From positions 2,790,001-2,854,000 of the forward strand of contig NZ_CP046622.1 in assembly GCF_009755665.1 (NCBI RefSeq): DNA of 64,000 nt, in the 5' to 3' direction. This document shows positions 56,626 through 64,000 of the stretch, piece by piece; positions within the stretch are counted from its first letter, which is position 1; each line of letters opens with the position of its first letter. The translations under genes and the position numbers were made by a program. The notes under the pieces were generated by a model. That model saw nothing but the letters and a program-made list of their open reading frames with translations, did not search any database and was not told where the DNA came from. The stretch is from Variovorax paradoxus (GTDB lineage Bacteria; Pseudomonadota; Gammaproteobacteria; Burkholderiales; Burkholderiaceae_C).

Positions 56626-58499
56626 GCCGGCGCGTCCCCTTCGGCCTGTGCCGACGTCGCCCGCTCGGCCCTCATGATCTGGTGCCGCTGCCAGTAGCGG
56701 CCGACGGCGCCCTTGAAGTTGTCTTTCTGCTTGCCCAGCCCGCCCACCTTCACCTTGGTGGTGCGCGCGCCCAGCATGCCCTTGTCGTGGTGCGTCACGA
56801 CCAGCACGTCGCCGAAGGTGTTGTCCTGGTAGGTCAGGTCCTTGACCTCGTCCCATCCGATGGTCGAGCCGCCATCAACGCTCTGGTGCAGGCCCTCGTA
56901 GCTCACTTGCACGCTTTCGTCGTTCTTCAGCGCAAACTCCACCGGCGGAAAGTGGCGCAGCACCACGGCGCGTTCTTCTTCCGTGGCCGGTTCGTAGCGG
57001 TAGGCAAGGCTCAGTTCGTGGTTCTGTACGAAGCGCTGCTCATAGTCGCTCCACAGCCGCGCCTCGATGTCGGCGGCGGTCTCGATCTCGTCGGCCCACG
57101 AGGCTTGCGGTGCGGTCGAGACAATGGCGCCGTAGTCGGTTTCGGGCACGTGATGCCCCACGTTGCGCATGCGCTCCAGGAGCGGCGGATGGGTGTCGTA
57201 GGGGTGCGGCACGTCGGCGGTTTTCATCGTCTCGATGAACGCATCCGAGCCCGCGTACGGCGGCAGGCCCGCGGCCACGAAGCTGGCAATGCCGAGCGCG
57301 CCGTCATGCTGACGGTTGTGCTCGAAGAGCTTCTGCTCCACGTCGTTGCGGTAGCTGGCATAGGCCGAAATCTTGATGAGAGATTGCACGATGGCGTTCG
57401 GCGCCGTCAGGCCGGCGGAGACACGGTCGGCCTTGAATTCCCGCTCACGGCTGTCGCGCGCCAGGGCAAACGAAAAGATCATTCGGTACAGGCGCAGCAA
57501 GAAGTGCGCAACGATGGTCAGCCCGCCGCTGCGCATTTCCCAGGTGTACTGGTCGAACTGCTGCAGCTTGGGTCCGAGTGCCGCGCTGCTCCGGGTGTCG
57601 CCGCCGCCCAGGTGGGCCAGCTCGTGCGCGAGCACCGCGTCGGCTTCGGTCTGGTCGAGCACGCGCAGCAGCGGAATGCTCACGAAGAGCGTGCGGCCGT
57701 GCAAGGTCTGGCCGCGAACATCGCAGGGCGTCTCAGTCACGAAAAAGTTGGTGTCGATGCCTGCAACGATGTGGTCTGGCGGTGTGGTCTTCACGCGGGC
57801 AGCCAGTTCGCGGATGCGGTTCCACAAACGCGGCGCATCGGCTTCCGCAACCACCTCGCCTTCGATCACGTTGCCGAAGGGCAGCTTCTTGAAAAGCGTG
57901 TAGATCGCATAGAAAACAGCCACTGCGGCTGCAATGCCGGCAATGGCAATCAGCTTGATGTAGTAGCGCTCCATGAAGTACGCGGTAAGCCAGAACGACA
58001 GCCACACCAGCATGGAGCTCTGCAGCACGACCTCGACCGCGCTGGACACGGTCATGAGCCGCCAGCCGGCCACAAAGCTGGCATAGCGAAGGCCGCGGTT
58101 GGCAAAGGCGAGGGCGCCCAGCACAAGTGCGGCCGCCAGCAGCGCCGCGCCGAGCGCCAGAGTCCATATAGCGGCCCGGTCGGCCCAATGGAACTGCCAT
58201 TGCATCGAATAGGGCTCGCACACTTGCTCGTGAAAGTCCTTGTCTTCAGGCGCCGTGGCGCTGCAAGCCTTGGACAGCGGATGGCTGCGGTAAAACTCGG
58301 TGGTCTGTGCCTTGTCGGCGGCCGACAGGCGGGTGTCGGAAGCGATGCGCGCCTCGATGGCCTGCAAGAACTCGGCGTCTTGCGAGCGAAGCGCGTATTC
58401 GGTGAAAACCAGTGTTGCCGCCGGAATGGCGAAGAGCGACACCAGCGTCAGTAAAAACACGCGAAAAAGGTGTTTATGGATCGTTTGCGCGACGGCCAT
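56622..58499 (-). CDS. M48 family membrane-bound zinc metallopeptidase
   Basis: 625-residue peptidase related to HtpX/Ste24. Zn-binding HELAH lies at about 290 (VLAHELAHLGGGD) and the third ligand Glu in RDSREREFKADRVSAGL. There is one N-terminal helix at about 12-35, a periplasmic segment with three Cys, and about three helices before the catalytic domain. A soluble C-terminal extension of about 150 residues after the catalytic domain (ERAVVLRHFPPVEFALKNDES onward) is unusual. The start at 58499 has GGAGGGAG 5 nt upstream. It may survey membrane protein quality. Confidence 0.9.
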   Translation of the reverse strand: MAVAQTIHKHLFRVFLLTLVSLFAIPAATLVFTEYALRSQDAEFLQAIEARIASDTRLSAADKAQTTEFYRSHPLSKACSATAPEDKDFHEQVCEPYSMQWQFHWADRAAIWTLALGAALLAAALVLGALAFANRGLRYASFVAGWRLMTVSSAVEVVLQSSMLVWLSFWLTAYFMERYYIKLIAIAGIAAAVAVFYAIYTLFKKLPFGNVIEGEVVAEADAPRLWNRIRELAARVKTTPPDHIVAGIDTNFFVTETPCDVRGQTLHGRTLFVSIPLLRVLDQTEADAVLAHELAHLGGGDTRSSAALGPKLQQFDQYTWEMRSGGLTIVAHFLLRLYRMIFSFALARDSREREFKADRVSAGLTAPNAIVQSLIKISAYASYRNDVEQKLFEHNRQHDGALGIASFVAAGLPPYAGSDAFIETMKTADVPHPYDTHPPLLERMRNVGHHVPETDYGAIVSTAPQASWADEIETAADIEARLWSDYEQRFVQNHELSLAYRYEPATEEERAVVLRHFPPVEFALKNDESVQVSYEGLHQSVDGGSTIGWDEVKDLTYQDNTFGDVLVVTHHDKGMLGARTTKVKVGGLGKQKDNFKGAVGRYWQRHQIMRAERATSAQAEGDAPA

Positions 58500-58710
58500 G
58501 AATACTCCCTCCAGGAGACAAGTGTTGTGAATCGTTGTAAATATTCCGGGAAGCCGATAGCGTAGCCGTCGATTGCTTTCTTGCGAATATCGGACGGCGC
58601 CCATGGAAACGGCGTGAATACCAAGTTCGTACTCTTTGTCCAGAATTAGCAACGGCGCGGCGGCGACCCCACGCCTGCACCGTTCGCCGCGCTTGGCGAC
58701 AATCGGTTCG
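58500..58710. other. 211-nt divergent intergenic region between M48 and the MFS gene
   Basis: The left part holds the M48 Shine-Dalgarno and a likely minus-strand promoter near 58530-58545 (TACAAC). The middle contains an imperfect dyad with GCCGTC and GACGGC arms at about 58567-58602. The right part has the MFS promoter. No coding potential is evident. Confidence 0.4.
58675..58703 (+). promoter_or_regulatory. Promoter of the interrupted MFS gene, leaderless type
   Basis: CTGCAC (58675-58680), 17-nt spacer, GACAAT (58698-58703), which ends 7 nt before the ATG at 58711. No Shine-Dalgarno is present. Confidence 0.4.
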
Positions 58711-59934
58711 ATGCGTTCTTCTCCCTTCTTCAAGATGGCCCTGTTGCTGGGCCTGCTCTCCGCCATCGGACCCTTCGCCATCGACATGTACCTGCCGGCG
58801 TTGCCTGCCATCGGCCAGAGCTTGCGCGCGGACATCGGCGCGGTGCAGATGAGCCTCACGGCGTTCTTTCTTTCGCTGGGCGCGGGCCAACTGCTGTACG
58901 GACCGATCTCCGACATGGTCGGGCGCAAGCCGCCGCTCTATGCCGGGCTGGTGCTGTTTGCGCTTGCGAGCATCGGCTGCGCGCTGGCCACCGACATCCA
59001 TACGCTGATCGTGCTGCGCTTCGTGCAAGGCCTGGGGGCAGCGGCCGGCATGGCAATTCCGCGCGCGGTGGTGCGCGACCTGCACACCGGCACCGACGCC
59101 GCGCGGCTCATGTCGCTGCTGATGCTGGTGTTCAGCGTGTCGCCGATCCTCGCGCCGCTGGCGGGCAGCGCCGTGATTGCGGTCACGGGCTGGCGCGGCG
59201 TGTTCTGAGCGGTGACCATTGCCGCGGCGGCGGGCCTGGCGATGATGGTCACGCAGTTGCAGGAGACGCGGCCTCCGTCGCAGCGCGTTGAAAGCAGCCT
59301 CGGCAGCGCCTTGTCGGCCTACTGGCTGCTGCTGCGCGACTGGCACTACCTGGGGCTGGTGTTCATCGGCAGCTTTGCGATGGCGGGCTTTTTCACCTAC
59401 CTGGCGAATTCGTCCTTCGTGATGATCGACCACTACGGCCTGTCGCCCGCGATGTACAGCGTGGCTTTCGGCGTGAATGCGGCGGCCTTCATCGGCGCCT
59501 CGCAGCTCACGGGTTCGCTCGGCGAGCGCTTCGGGCTGGTCGGACTCGTCAAGTTCGGCGTGGTGGCGTCGTGCGCGGCCATGGTCGCCATGTTCACTTA
59601 CTTTGCGACGGGCGGCGACAACCTGTGGGTGCTGATCGTTCTCTACTTCATCGCCTCGGGCTTCATGGGCTTGGTGATTCCGACCACCGGCGTGCTGGCG
59701 CTCGAGATGCACGGCGCCATTGCCGGCACGGCCTCGGCATTGCTCGGCACGCTGCAGATGCTGACCGGCGCGCTGGCCATGGCGGTGGTGGGCCTCTTTA
59801 CCGACGGGCGTCCGCTGCCGATGGTGACCGGCATGGCCGGCGGCGCGCTCATTGCGCTGGTGCTGACCTGGCTTACGCTGGGGCGCGTGCCTTCGCAACC
59901 CACCCGCAGCGCACAGGGAGCGCAAGAGGCTTGA
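58711..59934 (+). pseudogene. Bcr/CflA-type drug exporter interrupted by an in-frame TGA
   Basis: Codons 1-165 encode the first half of a 12-helix MFS drug exporter (GPFAIDMYLPALPAIGQSL; DMVGRKPPLYAGL motif A; LVFSVSPILAPLAGSAV). A TGA at 59206-59208 follows GWRGVF, and the same frame continues without shift to 59934 with the second six helices. Relatives usually have Trp (TGG) at this position, so one G-to-A change explains it. Total length, 407 codons, is normal for Bcr/CflA. Either the gene is broken, the base is a sequencing error, or the stop is read through. The downstream half has GTG 59212 as a possible restart. Its end overlaps the next gene by 4 nt. Confidence 0.85.
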
Positions 59935-61385
59935 ACACGACGCGGGCAGGCGCCGAGGCCCAGGCGCCCAAGAACAACGAATCCACGCACCCGATCGACG
60001 GCCTGGAACAACCCGCGCGCCGCCGCGCGATGTTGGTCATCATCCTCGGCATCATGGTTGCAGTGCTCGACGGCACCATCGTCAACCTGGCGCTGCCGGG
60101 CATTGCGCGCGAGCTCCAGGCCAGCCCCTCGCATGCGATATGGGTGGTCAACGCGTACCAGATTGCCACGCTCGTCATGCTGCTGCCGCTGGCGTCGCTG
60201 GGCGACCTGGTGGGCTACCGGCGCGTCTACCTGGTGGGCATGGCGGTGTTCACCGTGTCTTCATTGGGCGCCACCTTCGCCGATTCGCTCGGTACCCTGA
60301 TCGCTGCTCGCGCTTTCCAGGGCCTAGGCGCCGCCGGCATCATGAGCGTGAATGCGGCGCTGGTTCGGCTGACCTTTCCCTCGGCGCTGCTGGGGCGCGG
60401 CATGGCCATCAACTCGATGGTGGTGGCCACGTCTTCCGTGGCGGGCCCCTCTGTGGCGGCGGCCATCCTTTCAGTGGCTTCGTGGCCGTGGCTCTTCGCG
60501 ATCAACGTGCCGCTCGGGCTGCTCGTCTTCACGCTGGGAATGAAGGCGCTGCCATTCAACCGCGTGGCGCCGGCCGCGGGGTTGCGTTTTTCGCCGGTCG
60601 ACGTGGCGCTGAACGTGCTGATGTTCTCGCTGGTGTTCCTGGGCGTCGACCGCCTGGGCGTGCGCGAGGGCGGCGCGGCGGCCGGGGGGGCGCATGCCTC
60701 CGCGTGGCTCATCCTGCTGGCCGGCGTGGCGGTGGGCTTCTTCTACCTGCGGCGGCAGCGCACCCTCGCGGTGCCGCTTTTCCCCATCGACCTGCTGCGC
60801 ATCCCGGTGTTCGCGCTGTCCATGGGCACCTCGGTGGCGGCTTTCTGCGCGCAGATGCTGGCCTATATTGCGCTGCCGTTCCTGCTGCTCGACGTGTACG
60901 GCCGCACCCACATCGAGGCCGGCTTGCTCATTACCGCCTGGCCGCTGGCCATCGTGGTCATGGCACCGCTGGCGGGCCGGCTGATCGGGCGCTACCCGGA
61001 CGGGTTGCTCGGCGGCATCGGGCTGGGCCTGCTTGCTATCGGGTTGGCATTGCTGGCCGCGCTGCCTGCGCATCCGGGCAATGCCGACATTGCCTGGCGC
61101 ATGGCGCTGTGCGGCCTGGGGTTCGGCCTCTTCCAGTCGCCGAACAACCACACCATCGTGACCTCGCCGCCGGCACACCGGAGCGGCGCGGCCAGCGGCA
61201 TGCTGGGCACGGCGCGGCTCACGGGGCAGACGCTGGGGGCGGTGGTGCTGGCAGGCGTGTTCAGCGTGTGGAGCGCGCACGGCGGGCGCGGGCCTGTGGT
61301 GGCACTGGTGCTCGCGGCCTGTTGCGCCGGTATGGCGGCAGTTTTCAGCAGCCTTCGGCTCAAGACGACAGGGCATCATGGCTGA
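59931..61385 (+). CDS. MFS transporter, DHA2 family (EmrB/QacA type, 14 helices)
   Basis: 484-residue exporter. The core begins MLVIILGIMVAVLDGTIVNLALPGI and has the DHA2 motif WVVNAYQIATLVMLLPLASLGDLVGYRRVY split between helices 2 and 3. About 14 hydrophobic segments are visible. The likely start is TTG 59931, overlapping the preceding stop (TTGA) with GAGG just upstream, giving a 33-residue cytoplasmic head; the first in-frame ATG (60030) lies inside the first helix and is less likely. It is translationally coupled to the broken Bcr/CflA gene, so the nonsense codon may reduce its expression. Confidence 0.9.
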   Translation: MNTTRAGAEAQAPKNNESTHPIDGLEQPARRRAMLVIILGIMVAVLDGTIVNLALPGIARELQASPSHAIWVVNAYQIATLVMLLPLASLGDLVGYRRVYLVGMAVFTVSSLGATFADSLGTLIAARAFQGLGAAGIMSVNAALVRLTFPSALLGRGMAINSMVVATSSVAGPSVAAAILSVASWPWLFAINVPLGLLVFTLGMKALPFNRVAPAAGLRFSPVDVALNVLMFSLVFLGVDRLGVREGGAAAGGAHASAWLILLAGVAVGFFYLRRQRTLAVPLFPIDLLRIPVFALSMGTSVAAFCAQMLAYIALPFLLLDVYGRTHIEAGLLITAWPLAIVVMAPLAGRLIGRYPDGLLGGIGLGLLAIGLALLAALPAHPGNADIAWRMALCGLGFGLFQSPNNHTIVTSPPAHRSGAASGMLGTARLTGQTLGAVVLAGVFSVWSAHGGRGPVVALVLAACCAGMAAVFSSLRLKTTGHHG

Positions 61386-61405
61386 ATAGGGTAGGGTACG
61401 GCCCC

Positions 61406-62038
61406 ATGACGGAAGTACCTGAAACTGTGGTTTGCCCGGGCTGCGATGCGGTCTTCAGCCGCACGCCCCTCAAGCCGCGCGAGGTTTCGCGCTGCGCCCG
61501 TTGCGGCACCGAGCTTTATCGGCACGCCGGCGACCAGCAGCGCCGCATTCTGCCGCTGACGCTGGCGTCGCTCATCATGTTTGCCATTGCCAACCTGTTT
61601 CCGATCGTCGAGATCGAGCTGCAGGGCCTGCGCAGCCAGACCACGCTGGCCGGCGCCGTGCTGGTGCTGAGCACCGAGGGCATGTCGCTGGTGGCGCTGC
61701 TGGTGCTGGCGACGACGCTGCTTTTTCCGCTGCTGCAGCTTTGCATCCTGGCCTATTTGCTGATTCCGCTGCAGCGCGAGCACCGGCCCGCCGGTTTTGC
61801 CGTTCTGGTGCGCGCCATGCAGATGCTGCGGCCCTGGGGCATGGTCGAGGTGTTCCTGCTCGGCGTGCTGGTGGCCATCGTCAAGCTGTCGAGCATGGCC
61901 ACCGTGGTGGCCGGCCCGGCGCTCTGGGCTTTCATTGCGCTCACCGTCATGCTCACGGCGGTGCTTTCGTTCAATCCCAATGCCTTCTGGGAAATGACCT
62001 TTCGCCCGCCTGGGGAGCCGAAGGAGGGCGCGGCGTGA
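61406..62038 (+). CDS. Paraquat-inducible protein A, first half-type
   Basis: 210-residue inner-membrane PqiA domain protein. A rubredoxin-like Zn ribbon (CPGC at about 9-12, CARC at about 30-33) precedes four helices. E. coli PqiA has two such modules in one chain; here they are two genes. The conserved IANLFPIVEIELQG motif is at about 60. Together with PqiB it forms a transenvelope lipid-transport path. The stop overlaps the next gene by 4 nt (GTGA). A repeat TAGGGTAGGGT lies 8 nt before the ATG. Confidence 0.9.
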   Translation: MTEVPETVVCPGCDAVFSRTPLKPREVSRCARCGTELYRHAGDQQRRILPLTLASLIMFAIANLFPIVEIELQGLRSQTTLAGAVLVLSTEGMSLVALLVLATTLLFPLLQLCILAYLLIPLQREHRPAGFAVLVRAMQMLRPWGMVEVFLLGVLVAIVKLSSMATVVAGPALWAFIALTVMLTAVLSFNPNAFWEMTFRPPGEPKEGAA

Positions 62039-62748
62039 TCGGCCCTTTTCTCCATGCGCATGACGACGGCGACGAGGCCCCGGTGGCCACGGCCGCCTCG
62101 CTCGGCCTTGTGGCCTGCCCGCACTGCGACGCCGTCTGGCGAGACGCCGCCGAGGGCGAGCCCTGCGGCCGCTGCGGCACCCGCCTGTACACGCGCAAGC
62201 CCTACAGCCTGAGCCGCACCTGGGCTTTCCTGATTGCGGCCTGCATCATGTACATACCGGCCAACCTGCTGCCGGTGATGATCACGCGCACGCTGTTCGG
62301 CGCGCAGTACGACACCATCCTGAGTGGTGTGATCTATTTCTGGGTTTCGGGCGCCTACGGGCTCGCGGCGATCATCTTCATCGCGAGCTTCCTGGTGCCG
62401 CTGTTCAAGCTCACGGTATTGATCTTGCTCGCGCTGCTGGCCCAGCGAGCGAGCGATTGGCGCAGGCCCGAGCGGGCCAAGCTCTATCACATCGTCGAGA
62501 TCATCGGCCGCTGGTCGATGCTCGACGTGTTCGTGGTGTCGCTGCTCACCGGGCTGGTGCAGATCCAGGGCTTTGCGGTCATCAATGCGGGCGTGGGCAT
62601 TGCGGCCTTCGGCTCGGTGGTGGTGCTGACCATGCTCGCCTCGCTGAGCTTCGACCCCAGGCTCACATGGGACAGCAAGGAACAGCAGCAAGCCGAACGG
62701 CAACGAAATGAACCCGCACCCGACAACAGGGAAGAAAAACCAGCATGA
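62035..62748 (+). CDS. Paraquat-inducible protein A, second half-type
   Basis: 237-residue second PqiA module with GTG start; AAGGAGG lies about 9 nt upstream. Zn ribbon CPHC and CGRC at about 28-48, then four helices with YIPANLLPVMITRTLFG and YHIVEIIGRWSMLDVFVVSLLTGLV broken across two segments. The C-terminal tail is Glu/Gln-rich and cytosolic. It overlaps both neighbours by 4 nt, so the three proteins are made together. Confidence 0.9.
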   Translation: MIGPFLHAHDDGDEAPVATAASLGLVACPHCDAVWRDAAEGEPCGRCGTRLYTRKPYSLSRTWAFLIAACIMYIPANLLPVMITRTLFGAQYDTILSGVIYFWVSGAYGLAAIIFIASFLVPLFKLTVLILLALLAQRASDWRRPERAKLYHIVEIIGRWSMLDVFVVSLLTGLVQIQGFAVINAGVGIAAFGSVVVLTMLASLSFDPRLTWDSKEQQQAERQRNEPAPDNREEKPA

Positions 62749-64000
62749 GTGAAGAAGACGTCAAACCGAACGACAACCAGGCTCCGCCCGGGTTGCCACC
62801 GCCACGCGTGGTGCGCCGGCGCCAGTGGCTGCCTTCGCTGATCTGGCTGATTCCCATTGTGGCCGCGCTGGTCGGCGTGATGCTGATCGCCAAGATACTG
62901 ATGGAGCGCGGGCCCGAGATCGTGCTCACCTTCAATACCGCCGAAGGCCTGGAAGCCGGCAAGACCGCCGTCAAGTACAAGGACGTGCAGATTGGCACGG
63001 TGCAGAGCCTGCGGCTTGCGCGCGACCGCTCGCACGTGCGGGTGATCGTGCAGCTCAACAACGAGGCCAAGAGCTTCACCGCCGAAGATTCGCGTTTCTG
63101 GGTGGTGCGCCCGCGGCTCGACACCTCCGGCATTTCAGGCCTGGGCACCTTGCTGTCGGGCGCATACATCGGCGCCGATGCGGGTGTGTCGACCGAAACC
63201 GCGAGCGAGTTCAAGGGCCTGGAAGTGCCGCCCATCGTCACGCGCGATGCATCGGGCCAGCAGTTTCTGCTGCGCGCCACCGACATCGGCTCGCTCGACG
63301 TGGGCTCGCCGGTGTATTTCAGGCGCATCAAGGTGGGCCAGGTGGCCGCCTATGAACTCGATGGCGACGGCCGCGGCGTGACGCTGCGCATCTTCGTCAA
63401 CGCGCCTTACGACAAGTTCGTGGGCGTGAACACGCGCTTCTGGCAGGCGAGCGGCATCGATGCGCAATTGAGCGCCAGCGGCTTTACCCTGCGCACGCAA
63501 TCGCTTGCCACCATCTTGCTGGGCGGCATTGCCTTCAAGGCGCCGGAAGACGCCATGGGGCCGCTGGCCAAGGAGAACACGGCCTTTACGCTCGCCGAAG
63601 ACGAAACCACGGCCATGAAGGAGCCCGATGGTCCGCCGCAAACGCTGCTGATGTACTTCAACCAGTCGCTGCGCGGCCTGACGCCGGGCGCACCGGTCGA
63701 CTTCCGCGGCGTGGTGATCGGCGAAGTGAAATCTATCGGCGTGGAGTTCGACCGCGCCGAGCGGGAGTTCCGCATGCCGGTGCTGGTGCAGGTCTACCCC
63801 GACCGCCTGCGCCGCCGCGCCGGCGAAAGCGGCGTGGAATCGCGCGCCACGCAGCAGGAGCGCCTGCGCTTCCTGGCCGAAAAGGGCCTGCGCGCACAGC
63901 TGCGCAACGGCAATCTGCTGACAGGGCAGGTGTACGTGGCGCTCGACTTTTTCCCGAAGGCGCCGCCGGCGAAGATCGACGTGACGAAGAACCCGATCGA
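62745..64000 (+). CDS. pqiB: PqiB-type MCE domain protein (3' end outside window)
   Basis: At least 418 residues are visible and the frame is open at base 64000. A Pro-rich cytosolic head is followed by one helix at about 29-49 (SLIWLIPIVAALVGVMLIA). MCE domains follow at about 55-145, 170-260 and from about 300. Each shows the pattern of a start such as IVLTFNTAEGLEAGKTAVKYKDVQ or GSPVYFRRIKVGQV. MCE proteins form hexameric tubes that carry phospholipids between the membranes. The ATG overlaps the preceding stop by 4 nt. The partner pqiC would be expected just beyond the window. Confidence 0.92.
   Translation, partial: MSEEDVKPNDNQAPPGLPPPRVVRRRQWLPSLIWLIPIVAALVGVMLIAKILMERGPEIVLTFNTAEGLEAGKTAVKYKDVQIGTVQSLRLARDRSHVRVIVQLNNEAKSFTAEDSRFWVVRPRLDTSGISGLGTLLSGAYIGADAGVSTETASEFKGLEVPPIVTRDASGQQFLLRATDIGSLDVGSPVYFRRIKVGQVAAYELDGDGRGVTLRIFVNAPYDKFVGVNTRFWQASGIDAQLSASGFTLRTQSLATILLGGIAFKAPEDAMGPLAKENTAFTLAEDETTAMKEPDGPPQTLLMYFNQSLRGLTPGAPVDFRGVVIGEVKSIGVEFDRAEREFRMPVLVQVYPDRLRRRAGESGVESRATQQERLRFLAEKGLRAQLRNGNLLTGQVYVALDFFPKAPPAKIDVTKNPI

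Noticed and set aside
59212..59934. Treating the second half of the broken MFS gene as an independent protein starting at GTG 59212.
   Set aside because: It begins in the middle of an MFS fold with no Shine-Dalgarno or promoter; it is more simply the rest of the interrupted gene.

Overview
The window is 64 kb of GC-rich (about two-thirds G+C by eye), gene-dense bacterial chromosome. Gene content and protein style point to a betaproteobacterium of the family Comamonadaceae, most like Variovorax: many Bug-type and Liv-type solute-binding proteins, DmdB/DmdC-like acyl-CoA enzymes, a one-piece PurL, and GTG/TTG starts with 4-nt overlaps. This assignment comes from recognising protein families, not from a search. 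I saw no rRNA or tRNA gene, CRISPR array, prophage or insertion sequence. No intergenic stretch exceeds about 211 nt; the longest (58500-58710, 24049-24250, 49226-49417) are described in the entries.

Layout. 1-4.7 kb: tail of a Tyr/Gly/Pro-rich protein, peptide deformylase, a DoxX membrane protein, and an Aap-type polar amino-acid transporter (binding protein plus two permeases, no ATPase). 4.7-14 kb: housekeeping genes pgm, glnD and map on the minus strand, divergent from purL; map and purL share a 46-nt symmetric promoter region. 14-19 kb: a minus-strand group of a parvulin PPIase, BolA, YciB, MsrB and SelO, then an AraC-type regulator. 19-21 kb: a lipoprotein carboxylesterase.

21-42.7 kb is one long plus-strand catabolic block: an acyl-CoA ligase, two tandem duplicated Liv binding proteins with LivH, LivM, LivG and LivF, a FadB-type fusion, an M20 peptidase, a thiolase, a DmdC-like acyl-CoA dehydrogenase, a small membrane protein, an SDR, a hotdog thioesterase, an MDR reductase, an AidB-like dehydrogenase, a GST and another SDR. 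Together these could import a carboxylate or amino acid, activate it with CoA and beta-oxidise it.

42.7-48.5 kb: an orphan ABC ATPase and two regulator/target groups (LysR with an FMN azoreductase; LysR with an MFS exporter and an aldo/keto reductase). 48.5-55.6 kb: a glyoxylate/2-hydroxyacid module in which an FCD-type GntR regulator sits between a minus-strand aminotransferase, Bug protein and hydratase set and a plus-strand FAD/Fe-S dehydrogenase, with repeated operator-like sequences between them. 55.6-64 kb: Ogt, a small membrane protein coupled to an M48 peptidase, a Bcr/CflA exporter broken by an in-frame TGA, a DHA2 exporter, and the start of a pqiA-pqiA-pqiB envelope lipid-transport operon that runs off the end.

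Features most worth a second look: the nonsense codon in the Bcr/CflA gene; the Lys-to-Arg change in the LivF Walker A motif; the duplicated Liv binding proteins with their duplicated upstream region and a tandem palindromic operator between them; a REP-like palindrome translated inside purL at a domain junction; several promoters whose -10 box lies 5-7 nt before the start codon, predicting leaderless mRNAs; and a 100-nt palindrome at 49256-49355.
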